Assembly: GCA_016713785.1 (NCBI GenBank)
Contig: JADJOM010000003.1
Span: 1,569,501-1,633,500 of the forward strand
DNA length: 64,000 nucleotides
Direction: 5' to 3'
From: Gemmatimonadota bacterium
Lineage (GTDB): Bacteria; Gemmatimonadota; Gemmatimonadetes; Gemmatimonadales; GWC2-71-9
Part shown: positions 46,775-54,335 of the stretch, piece after piece
Layout of the letters: each line of letters starts with the position of its first letter
Position numbering within the stretch: position 1 is the first letter of the stretch
The notes under the pieces: generated by a model
Database searches by the model: none
What the model saw: the letters and a program-made list of their open reading frames with translations, nothing else
Told to the model about the DNA's origin: nothing
Program-made: the position numbers and the translations under genes

Positions 46775-47110
46775 ATGGCAATCGATCCTACGAAGGCGAG
46801 CGGAGCGCAGTCCCCCCTGACGGGCGCGCGTCTCGACCAGGCGTCGGGCAACCAGGCGGCCCGGCAGTCCGGGCAGGCCCGGCCAGCAGTCACCGAGCGC
46901 GACAGCGCCGCGGCCGACGACCAGGTGCAGCTGTCGGAGCAGGCCCGCGCCGCGCGGCCGGCGCCCGGCACCAGCCCCTCGGGGCTCTCGGCGGACCGGA
47001 TGCAGGAGATCCTCAAGCGGGTCACCTCCGGCTACTACGACAGCCCGCAGGTGGTGGAGAAGGTCGCCCGCAAGGTTGCGGACGCCCTCGGCGGGTCCAC
47101 CCCCGCATAG
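46775..47110 (+). CDS. flgM: Anti-sigma-28 factor FlgM
   Basis: FlgM holds FliA inactive until it is exported after hook completion. The 111-residue protein has a disordered N-terminal half with the DQVQLSEQARA block and a C-terminal sigma-binding helix region: LSADRMQEILKRV followed by GYYDSPQVVEKVARKV (about residues 71-103), close to the family pattern 'v..ik..i..G.Yd...iA..i'. GAGGAG lies five bases before the ATG. It is transcribed from a sigma-28-like promoter (autogenous loop) and followed after 33 bases by cheY. Confidence 0.85.
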   Translation: MAIDPTKASGAQSPLTGARLDQASGNQAARQSGQARPAVTERDSAAADDQVQLSEQARAARPAPGTSPSGLSADRMQEILKRVTSGYYDSPQVVEKVARKVADALGGSTPA

Positions 47111-47143
47111 CCGGTCCGAACCACCAGCTCACGGAGCGAGCGG

Positions 47144-47521
47144 ATGAAGTGCCTGGTCGTGGACGACAGCGCCACCATGCGGCGGATCGTGGTCAATGCC
47201 CTCAAGAGCATCGGGTACGACGACGTGGCGGAAGCGGGCGACGGCAGCGACGCCCTGCAGAAGTGCGATGCCTCGGTGGAGCTGGTGATCACCGACTGGA
47301 ACATGCCGGTGATGGGCGGGCTCGATTTCGTGAAGGCGATGCGCGCCAACCCGCAGCACGGCAAGACCCCGATCCTCATGGTCACCACCCGCAGCGTCAA
47401 GGAGGACATCCTCCAGGCGGTCGAGGCGGGAGTGTCGGGCTACATCCTGAAGCCATTTACGCCGCAGGTCCTCAAAGAGAAGATCGACCAGATCCTCTCG
47501 CTCGCCTCAGGCTCGGCCTGA
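47144..47521 (+). CDS. cheY: Chemotaxis response regulator CheY
   Basis: CheY-P binds FliM/FliN to switch motor direction. The 125-residue single receiver domain has the acid pocket (CLVVDDSATMRR, Asp7/Asp8), phosphorylated Asp51 in VITDWNMPVMGG, Thr in MVTTRS and Lys in GYILKPF. The VITDWNMP block is nearly identical to enteric CheY (VISDWNMP). It is followed by cheZ. The CheA kinase that would phosphorylate it is not in the window. Confidence 0.95.
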   Translation: MKCLVVDDSATMRRIVVNALKSIGYDDVAEAGDGSDALQKCDASVELVITDWNMPVMGGLDFVKAMRANPQHGKTPILMVTTRSVKEDILQAVEAGVSGYILKPFTPQVLKEKIDQILSLASGSA

Positions 47522-47543
47522 GCCGTCCGCCACGGAGGGTGAC

Positions 47544-48290
47544 ATGGATGCCGCCCAGGTCAAGGCGCTGGCCACCGAGTTGGAAACCACGCTCGGGCTG
47601 CTCGGCGAGCTGATCGAGGAACTGACCAGCCACCGGGGCCAGTGGCCGACGTCGAGCCGCGCCACCGAGATCGTCAGCACCCTGGCCACCCGGCCCAACC
47701 TGGCCGAGCTGCCGGCGGTCCTGCTGCGCGCCCACGCCGACATCACCGAGATCCTCGGCGGCATCCGGCTCACCCGCGAGGCCATCGAGGCCCACGCCGT
47801 GGAGCGGATCCGGGACACCAAGGACAAGCTGTCCGACGTGACCTCCACGACCGAGAGCGCCACCCTGGAGCTCATGAACGGCCTGGACCGGTCGCTCGAG
47901 CTCATCAACCGCCTGGAGGGCCAGTCGGCGGTGAGCGCCTCGGCCGACGGGTTCCAGCACCTGCGCGACCAGGTCAGCGCCCTCTACAACCACCTCCAGT
48001 TCCAGGACATCACCGCCCAGCAGCTGCAGGGCGTCGGGCACGCGCTGCTCGACCTCGAGGTGCGGGTGGCCGCGGTCGCGGCCCTGTTCGACAGCGCGCT
48101 GCGTGACGGTACCAAGGCCGAGATCCTGCGCAAGGCGATGGACACCTCCTCGACCCACCTCGCCTTCAACCCCGACGCGACGATGAAGCGATCGCACGCC
48201 GACCAGGCCATGATCGATGAAGCGTTCAAGGGGGCCCGGAATGGTGCGACCGCTTCCGGCAGCCGCGCCGCCGACGGCGCCCGCGCCTGA
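47544..48290 (+). CDS. cheZ: CheY-P phosphatase CheZ
   Basis: CheZ speeds CheY-P hydrolysis. The 248-residue protein is a long helical hairpin with the catalytic segment ALYNHLQFQDITAQQLQGVG: Asp155 and Gln159 have the same four-residue spacing as Asp143/Gln147 in E. coli CheZ. The C-terminal region (TMKRSHADQAMIDEAFKGA, about residues 213-231) would be the CheY-binding tail. It lies directly after cheY. Length is near the E. coli protein (214). CheZ outside Proteobacteria is less common, which makes this assignment worth confirming, but the motif is clear. Confidence 0.87.
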   Translation: MDAAQVKALATELETTLGLLGELIEELTSHRGQWPTSSRATEIVSTLATRPNLAELPAVLLRAHADITEILGGIRLTREAIEAHAVERIRDTKDKLSDVTSTTESATLELMNGLDRSLELINRLEGQSAVSASADGFQHLRDQVSALYNHLQFQDITAQQLQGVGHALLDLEVRVAAVAALFDSALRDGTKAEILRKAMDTSSTHLAFNPDATMKRSHADQAMIDEAFKGARNGATASGSRAADGARA

Positions 48291-49590
48291 GGCGCCGGCC
48301 GCGCCCGACAGCCCCGCCCTGCTGGATGGCATCCAGCGGGACAAGCTGTCGCTCATCGGGCACATGGCGTCCAGCATCGCGCACGAGCTGTCCAACCCGC
48401 TCGCGACGATCGTGGCCAGCACCCAGGCGATCCTCTCGTTCTGGCCCCGCGGCGGCGGGCCGCCCGGCGCGCGCGAGGTCGCGGGGGCCCCGGCCGACTG
48501 GACACCCTCGGGCGTCCCGCTGCGGCAGCTGCGCGAGGACCTGGAGCTCATCCTGGCCGAGGCCCGCCGCGCCGGCGACATCGTGCACGGCCTGCTCGCC
48601 TCGGCCCGCCAGGATCCGCCCGAGTGGCGCATCGTGTCGCTGGCCGACGTGGTGCGCCGCACCGTCGGCCTCTGCCGCCACCACCTCAAGCTGCACAACG
48701 TCACCCTGCAGGCGCCCTACTTCGACCCCCACGAGGGCTACCCCCTCTGGAGCCGGATCCGGGGCGACGCCAACCAGCTGCAGCAGGTGCTGCTCAACCT
48801 GGTCATCAACGCCCAGCAGGCGATCACCGCCCACCGCGGCTTCGGGACGGTCCGGATCACCCTGGCGCCCGACGGCCCGGACCGGATCCTCCTCACGGTC
48901 GAGGATGACGGGCCCGGCGTGCCCAGCACGCAGCAGGAGGCGATCTTCCGCCCCTTCTACACCACCAAGCCGCGCGGCCAGGGCACCGGGCTGGGCCTGT
49001 CAGTCTCGGCCGAGATCGTGCGGGCGCACGGCGGGAGCATCGCGGTGACGGCCCACACCAGCGGGGGCGCCGCCTTCCGCCTCGGCCTGCCCTCGCTCGC
49101 GGCGTCCGACCGGAGCCTGGGGACGGCGCCAGGCACCCCGGACCGCCCGGAGGTCACGACCCTGTCGCTGCCGGAGCCGCCGGCGCCCCTGGTCACGGGA
49201 GAGCAGCAGCGGATCCTGCTGGTCGACGACGAGTCGGGCATCCGGCGCAGCGTGGGCCGCTACCTGCGCCGCGCCGGGTACCAGGTCACCGACGTGCCGA
49301 GCGCCCAGGCCGCGCTCAACGCCCTCAGCACCGCGCGCTACGACGTGATCGTCTCGGACCTCCGGATGCCCGGGCTCTCGGGCGAGGAGTTCTTCCGCCG
49401 GCTGGAGCGGGAGCATCCGGAGATGCGCCGCCGCATCATCTTCACCAGCGGCGACATGCTGCGCGATGAGACCCAGGACTTCCTCCACACCGCCGGCTGC
49501 CCGGCGCTGCAGAAGCCCTACGAACTGGGCGAGCTGGTCCAGCTCATCGGCTCCCTGCTCCCGGCGCCCGCGACGCGGGCCTCCGCCTGA
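48241..49590 (+). CDS. Soluble hybrid histidine kinase (HisKA-HATPase-REC)
   Basis: A 449-residue protein without membrane or sensor domain. A Pro/Ala-rich N-terminus (about 30 residues) leads to the dimerisation domain HMASSIAHELSNPLATIVAS with phospho-acceptor His48, the ATPase (VLLNLVINAQQAI, DDGPGVP, GTGLGLSVSAEIVRAHGG) and a receiver (about residues 325-445) with ILLVDDESG and VIVSDLRMPGLSG. The ATG at 48241 overlaps cheZ by 50 bases; an earlier in-frame ATG at 48217 is also possible. Location after cheYZ suggests control of motility or of the neighbouring kinase-like protein; the signal is unknown. Confidence 0.87.
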   Translation: MVRPLPAAAPPTAPAPEAPAAPDSPALLDGIQRDKLSLIGHMASSIAHELSNPLATIVASTQAILSFWPRGGGPPGAREVAGAPADWTPSGVPLRQLREDLELILAEARRAGDIVHGLLASARQDPPEWRIVSLADVVRRTVGLCRHHLKLHNVTLQAPYFDPHEGYPLWSRIRGDANQLQQVLLNLVINAQQAITAHRGFGTVRITLAPDGPDRILLTVEDDGPGVPSTQQEAIFRPFYTTKPRGQGTGLGLSVSAEIVRAHGGSIAVTAHTSGGAAFRLGLPSLAASDRSLGTAPGTPDRPEVTTLSLPEPPAPLVTGEQQRILLVDDESGIRRSVGRYLRRAGYQVTDVPSAQAALNALSTARYDVIVSDLRMPGLSGEEFFRRLEREHPEMRRRIIFTSGDMLRDETQDFLHTAGCPALQKPYELGELVQLIGSLLPAPATRASA

Positions 49591-49639
49591 GCCGGACGTT
49601 CCCGTGCCAGGATCCCCCGCCCCGTTCACGAGCATCCCG

Positions 49640-51184
49640 ATGGCTTCCTTCATCCCCGCCGACCTGACCCCGACCGGTGACCGCGTCGTCTTCGCCGCGC
49701 TGCCCGACGGCCTGCTGGTCGTGGACCCGCTCGGCCTGGTGCGCGATGCGAACCCGGCGGCGGAGCGGCTCTTCGGCCGCACCGCGGACGGGCTCCGCGC
49801 CATGCCCCTCGACCGCCTGCTCAGCCGCGGCGACCCGGCGGCGAGCCTCGCGGTGGAGCTGCGCGCCGCGCGGACCGAGGGGACGCTCCGCTGGGCGGGC
49901 TGCCGCGGGCGCGGCGGGGAGCAGAGCGAGTTCGCCTGTGACGTGACCGCGGTGCCGCTCACCGGCCGGGGGGCGCCGGGGCGCTGGGTGGTGGTGGTGC
50001 AGGAGACCGGGGCGCGCGAGTTCGCCTCGGTGCAGCGGCGCGAGTCGGCCAAGATGGCGGCGGTGGCCACCCTGGCCTCCGGCATCGCCAACGACTTCAA
50101 CAACGCGCTCGCCGCCATCAGCGGCAGCATCGAGGCGGCCCGGCTGCGCATCGTGTCGCAGGACCGGGTGCCCCCCCGCGAGCTGCTCGACGCCAAGGAG
50201 GCCACCCGGGCCGCCGCGCGCCTGGTGCGCCGCCTGCTCAACTTCGCCCGCCCCGCGCCCGGCGTGCGCCGCCCGCTCGACCCGGGGCACCTCCTCGAGG
50301 AGGCCGCCCAGGTGCTGCGGCGCGACCTCGACCCCCGCATCACGCTGGTCACCCATCTCGACCACGGCGACTGGCATATCAAGGCCGACCTGGAGCAGCT
50401 GACCGACCTGCTGGTGAGCCTGGGCCACAACGCCCTCGAGGCGATGCCCGCCGGCGGGGTGCTGACCCTTGCCACCCACCGGGTCGCGGGCGGCTTCGGG
50501 CCCGGGGCACCGCAGGGCGCCGCCGGCCGCGAGTACCTCCGGGTGGACGTGCGCGACACCGGGACCGGCATCCCGGCCGAGATCCTGCCGCGCATCTTCG
50601 AGCCGTTCTTTACCACCAAGGAGGCGGGCCGCGGCTCCGGCCTCGGCCTGGCCACGGCGTACACGGTGCTGCAGCAGCACGAGGGCGGCATCTCGGTGGA
50701 GAGCGCACCCGGGCTGGGCAGCACCTTCCAGATCTTCCTGCCCCGCACCCGCGATCCCCTCGCCCAGCCGATGCAGACCCTGGTGCTCGCCCCCGGCAGC
50801 GGCTCGGGCACCATCCTGCTGGTGGACGACGAGGCCTCGGTCCGGCGGCCGCTGCGGCAGGCCCTGGCGCTGTGCGGCTACTCGGTGATCGAGGCGCGCG
50901 ACGGCAGCGAGGCGCTGCAGATCCACGAGAAGTCCGCCACCCCGCCCGACCTGGTGATCCTCGACGTCAAGATGCCCGGCCTCTCCGGCTGGGACGTGCT
51001 GGCCACGCTTAAGGCCCGCGCCCCGGCCCTGCCGGTGATCCTCACCAGCGGCTACACCCGGGAGGACAGCACGCCCCCCGCCAACCCGGCGCGGCCCGAC
51101 GCCTACCTGCCCAAGCCCTACGACCTGGCCGAGCTCACCGGCGAGGTGCGGCGGCTGCTCAAGCAGGACGGGACCCCGGCATGA
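49640..51184 (+). CDS. PAS hybrid kinase-like protein with Asn in place of the phospho-acceptor His
   Basis: A 514-residue soluble protein: PAS domain (about residues 10-130; GLLVVDPLGLVRDANPAAER), HisKA-like helix hairpin, HATPase (about 235-370; DTGTGIPAEILPRIFEPFFT, GSGLGLATAYTVL) and receiver (about 390-510; TILLVDDEASVRRP, LVILDVKMPGLSGWD). In the HisKA block the usual GIAHDFNN reads GIANDFNN; codon AAC encodes Asn151, so normal autophosphorylation should be impossible. The ATP-binding site and receiver look intact. It could act as a pseudokinase or through its receiver. A GTG at 49604 is an alternative start. Overlaps the next gene by four bases. Confidence 0.87.
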   Translation: MASFIPADLTPTGDRVVFAALPDGLLVVDPLGLVRDANPAAERLFGRTADGLRAMPLDRLLSRGDPAASLAVELRAARTEGTLRWAGCRGRGGEQSEFACDVTAVPLTGRGAPGRWVVVVQETGAREFASVQRRESAKMAAVATLASGIANDFNNALAAISGSIEAARLRIVSQDRVPPRELLDAKEATRAAARLVRRLLNFARPAPGVRRPLDPGHLLEEAAQVLRRDLDPRITLVTHLDHGDWHIKADLEQLTDLLVSLGHNALEAMPAGGVLTLATHRVAGGFGPGAPQGAAGREYLRVDVRDTGTGIPAEILPRIFEPFFTTKEAGRGSGLGLATAYTVLQQHEGGISVESAPGLGSTFQIFLPRTRDPLAQPMQTLVLAPGSGSGTILLVDDEASVRRPLRQALALCGYSVIEARDGSEALQIHEKSATPPDLVILDVKMPGLSGWDVLATLKARAPALPVILTSGYTREDSTPPANPARPDAYLPKPYDLAELTGEVRRLLKQDGTPA

Positions 51185-51579
51185 AGGCCCTGATCATCGA
51201 GGATGACGCGATGACCCGCCTCATGCTCAAGCGCCTCCTCACCCGGTTCTTCCCGCACAACGTGCTGGAGGCCGCCGACGGCGAGGCGGCGCTGGCGCTG
51301 CTCGAGCGGGAGCGGCCGGTGATCATCTTCTCCGACGTGCAGATGCCGAACATGGACGGGGTGGAGTTCCTCACCCGGCTGCGCGCGATGCCCGAGTACG
51401 CCACGCTCCCGGTGATCATGATCTCCTCGGCGAAGGACCGGGACCTCGTGCTCAAGCTGGTGGAGCTCCGGATCACCGACTACCTCGTCAAGCCCATCGA
51501 CATGGAGCAGACCTTCCGCCGGCTGGAGCGGTTGCTGCCCACCCTCCTCCCCGACCCGGCGGCCATCGACCGGGCCTGA
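51181..51579 (+). CDS. Single-domain response regulator
   Basis: A 132-residue CheY-like receiver without output domain: LIIEDDAMTRLMLKRLL, phosphorylated Asp in IIFSDVQMPNMDGVEF, Ser/Ser in VIMISSAKD and Lys in DYLVKPIDME. It overlaps the stop of the kinase-like gene by four bases, so it is probably its partner or the output of the hybrid kinase further upstream. It is not the canonical CheY (that is at 47.1 kb). A direct motor effect or a phosphate-sink role are both possible. Confidence 0.88.
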   Translation: MKALIIEDDAMTRLMLKRLLTRFFPHNVLEAADGEAALALLERERPVIIFSDVQMPNMDGVEFLTRLRAMPEYATLPVIMISSAKDRDLVLKLVELRITDYLVKPIDMEQTFRRLERLLPTLLPDPAAIDRA

Positions 51580-51638
51580 CCTCCGCCGGGGGCGGGACCG
51601 GCTTGCCGGCCTCGGGACCGGTGCAGTACGCTTCTCCC

Positions 51639-52025
51639 ATGCCTCGCACCAACATCTCGAGCGGCGCCCCCTGGGAGCCGATCGTCGGGTACTCCCGCGC
51701 GGTCCGCGTCGACCGCTACATCCACGTGGCCGGCACCACCGCCACCGGCCCCGACGGCACCATCGTGGGCCCGGGCGACATGTACGCCCAGGCGGCGCAG
51801 GCGCTGCGCAACATCGAGCGCGCGCTGCAGCAGGCAGGCGCGACCCTGGCGCACGTGGTCCGGACCCGGATGTACGTCACCGACATCGGGCGGTGGGAGG
51901 AGGTGGGCCGGGCGCACGGGGAGTGCTTCCGTGACATCCGCCCCGCCGCCACCATGGTGGAGGTCCGCCGCCTGATCGACCCGGCGATGCTGGTGGAGAT
52001 CGAAGCCGACGCGATCCTGCCGTGA
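51639..52025 (+). CDS. RidA/YjgF family protein
   Basis: RidA proteins hydrolyse reactive enamine/imine intermediates released by PLP enzymes. The 128-residue protein fits the family in length and pattern (VRVDRYIHVAGTTATGPDGT, AQAAQALRNIERALQQAGAT, VVRTRMYVTDIGRWEEVGRA, RPAATMVEVRRLIDPAMLVE). The Arg of the active site (RPAATMVEV, 'Rpar..v.v') is present. A TTG frame extension upstream was rejected in favour of the ATG. It overlaps the next gene (GTGA). It lies 59 bases after the flagellar/chemotaxis genes and starts the metabolic part of the window. Confidence 0.9.
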   Translation: MPRTNISSGAPWEPIVGYSRAVRVDRYIHVAGTTATGPDGTIVGPGDMYAQAAQALRNIERALQQAGATLAHVVRTRMYVTDIGRWEEVGRAHGECFRDIRPAATMVEVRRLIDPAMLVEIEADAILP

Positions 52026-52816
52026 GCCAGCCCATCTTCGTGGTCGACGCCTTCACCGACCGCCCCTTCGCCGGCAACCCGGCCGCGGTCTGCGTCCTCG
52101 CCGCCCCGGCCAGTGAGGCCTGGATGCGGGACGTGGCGCGGGAGATGAACCTCGCCGAGACCGCCTTCCTGCACCGCGTCGGCGAGGCCTTTGCGCTCCG
52201 CTGGTTCACCCCCACCGTCGAGGTCGACCTCTGCGGCCACGCCACCCTCGCGAGCGCGCACGTGCTGTGGGAGGAGGCGCACCTCGTGCCCGGCGAGATG
52301 GCCCGGTTCGAGACCCGGAGCGGCCGGCTCACCGCCGTGCAAGCGGGCGACGGCATCGAACTCGACTTTCCCCGCGCGGCCGCCGAAGCCGTGCCGGCGC
52401 CCGCCGACCTGCTCCCCGGCCTGGGCCTCGGGGCGGCGCGGTGGGTGGGTCGGAACCGGTTCGACTATCTCGTGGAGGTCGGTGGCGAAACCGAGGTGCG
52501 GACCCTCGCGCCGAACTTCCACGCGCTGCGCTCGCTCGGCATCCGGGGGGTCATCGTCACCAGCCTGGCCGACCCGGGCCGCCCGTATGACTTCGTCTCA
52601 CGCTTCTTCGCGCCGGGCGCGGGCATCGACGAGGATCCGGTCACCGGGTCGGCACACTGCGCCCTCGGGCCGTACTGGGGCGCCAGGCTCGGCCGGGACG
52701 CCCTGACCGGCTACCAGGCGTCCGCCCGCGGCGGCACGGTGCACGTCACCTGCCGCGGCGATCGCGTGCTGCTCGGCGGCCAGGCGGTCACGGTGCTGCG
52801 GGCCTCGCTGCTCTGA
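52022..52816 (+). CDS. PhzF-family isomerase/epimerase-like protein
   Basis: PhzF relatives share a diaminopimelate-epimerase-like fold and isomerise small amino-acid-like substrates. The 264 residues include VVDAFTDRPFAGNPAAVCVL (about 7-26), the catalytic Glu46 in EMNLAETAFL, FTPTVEVDLCGHATLASAHV and EDPVTGSAHCALGPYWGARL, all characteristic. The start is GTG, overlapping the RidA gene. The substrate is unknown; pairing with RidA hints at amine or amino-acid metabolism. It is followed by a GC-rich hairpin. Confidence 0.9.
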   Translation: MSQPIFVVDAFTDRPFAGNPAAVCVLAAPASEAWMRDVAREMNLAETAFLHRVGEAFALRWFTPTVEVDLCGHATLASAHVLWEEAHLVPGEMARFETRSGRLTAVQAGDGIELDFPRAAAEAVPAPADLLPGLGLGAARWVGRNRFDYLVEVGGETEVRTLAPNFHALRSLGIRGVIVTSLADPGRPYDFVSRFFAPGAGIDEDPVTGSAHCALGPYWGARLGRDALTGYQASARGGTVHVTCRGDRVLLGGQAVTVLRASLL

Positions 52817-52843
52817 GGCGGGCCCCCCGCCCGCCCCCGCGGG

Positions 52844-52867
52844 CGCCGCGACCCCTCGGGCGCGGCG
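52844..52867 (+). terminator. Hairpin after the PhzF-like gene
   Basis: CGCCGCG and CGCGGCG pair across a ten-base loop, 28 bases past the stop. Without a U tract, termination is only a possibility. Confidence 0.35.
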
Positions 52868-52902
52868 GGCATCAGAGGATGGACCCGAATCCCGGAGCCA
52901 TC

Positions 52903-54210
52903 ATGCGCCTCCTGCTGGCCAGCCTGCTCCTCGCCGCCCCTCTCGCCGCCCAGCAACCGGTGGCCGCGCTCGTCACCGCGTACGACCGCATGGCGGCGCG
53001 GCCGCTGTGGCCCGGCTTCACCCCCGCCGCCACGCCCGTGGCCATCTACGACGGGACCCGGACCTGGCTGGTGCGACACCCGCATCCGCCCGAGGGCTTC
53101 CAGGGCACCACACTGGTCCCCGGGGCCCACGTCATCGTGGGCCGCCTGGCCGCGGTGCGGGCCAATACCCACGCCGACATCAACGGGACCCCGACCGCCA
53201 CCCTGCTGTGGCCCGCCGCGGGGGGCGAGCCGACGACCCTGGCCGCGGTGCTCATCCACGAGGCCTTCCACGTGTACCAGGCCCGGGCCCATCCCACCTG
53301 GTTCGGCAATGAGGCCCATCGCTTCACCTATCCCGTCACCGACTCCGCCGCCCAGGCGCTGCAGCGACTCGAGACCGAGGCGTTCCGGCGCGCGCTGGCC
53401 GGGCCGGGCTCGTCCGCCTGCTGGGGCGGACGGGCGCTGGCCCTCCGGCGGGAACGTGCCGGGCGGATCGGCGCCGACGCGATGGCCTACGAGCGCGGCA
53501 ACGACCTGAACGAGGGCCTCGCCACCTGGGTGCAATGGGTGGCGCGCCGCGGGCCGTGGGACTCCATCATCCCCGCCGCCGGGTTCGGGCCCGACGGCGT
53601 GCGGGACCGCACCTACGCGGTCGGCCCGGCGCAGGCGGAGCTGCTGGAACGCTTCGCGCCGCGCTGGAAGGCCGAGCTCAGCGCCGACACCGCCCGCACC
53701 CTCGACGGCCTGCTCGACCAGGCGCTCGCGCCGGTGCGTTGCCGCGCCGACTTCACCCGGGCGGAGACCGATTCGGTCGCGGCGCTGGCCGGCCGCGAGG
53801 TGGCGTCGGTGCTGGCTGCTCGCGACTCCCTGCGGGCCGCCTTCCTCGGCCGGCCGGGCTGGGGGCTGGTGCTCGAGCTGCCGCCCGCGACGCCGCTGTG
53901 GCCGCAGCGCTTCGACCCGCTCAACGTGACCCCCCTGCCCGCGGGCGAGGTACTGCACCGCCGCCAGCTCACGCTCGGGGGCGCGCACGGCAGCCTCGAT
54001 ATCGTCGGCGCGTGGGCACTCACCGTCCCGGCCGGCGCCCACCCGCTCTTCAACGGCATCCGCACGGTCACCCTCACCGGACTCGACCGGCCGCCGGAGC
54101 TCACCGTGCGCGGGGACTCGGTGCTGGTGCGTGCCCCCGGGATCGAGGGGCGCTTCACCGGGCTCGCGGCGGACACCACGGACCGCCGGGTGACGCTCCG
54201 CCCCCGCTGA
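52903..54210 (+). CDS. Secreted HExxH protein of unknown function
   Basis: Not assigned to a named family. The 435-residue product has a signal peptide (MRLLLASLLLAAPLAAQQ) and a zinc-peptidase-like motif HEAFHVYQ (His119, Glu120, His123) with a downstream NEGLATWVQW that could supply the third ligand or a glutamate of a gluzincin-type site. The C-terminal third is beta-rich. It probably acts in the periplasm or outside. The ATG at 52903 gives a normal signal peptide; eight residues could be added with the ATG at 52879. The next secreted genes also encode metal-dependent hydrolases. Confidence 0.75.
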   Translation: MRLLLASLLLAAPLAAQQPVAALVTAYDRMAARPLWPGFTPAATPVAIYDGTRTWLVRHPHPPEGFQGTTLVPGAHVIVGRLAAVRANTHADINGTPTATLLWPAAGGEPTTLAAVLIHEAFHVYQARAHPTWFGNEAHRFTYPVTDSAAQALQRLETEAFRRALAGPGSSACWGGRALALRRERAGRIGADAMAYERGNDLNEGLATWVQWVARRGPWDSIIPAAGFGPDGVRDRTYAVGPAQAELLERFAPRWKAELSADTARTLDGLLDQALAPVRCRADFTRAETDSVAALAGREVASVLAARDSLRAAFLGRPGWGLVLELPPATPLWPQRFDPLNVTPLPAGEVLHRRQLTLGGAHGSLDIVGAWALTVPAGAHPLFNGIRTVTLTGLDRPPELTVRGDSVLVRAPGIEGRFTGLAADTTDRRVTLRPR

Positions 54211-54335
54211 CCCCGGCGGGTTGGCCTGCGCCGCCGCCACGCAGTACCTTCGCTGGAGGACCCTCAGGGCCGGCCCCGTGGCACCGACCACGCGCCCGGC
54301 CGCGCCCACGACGCAACGCTGTCACCGGAGACTGG

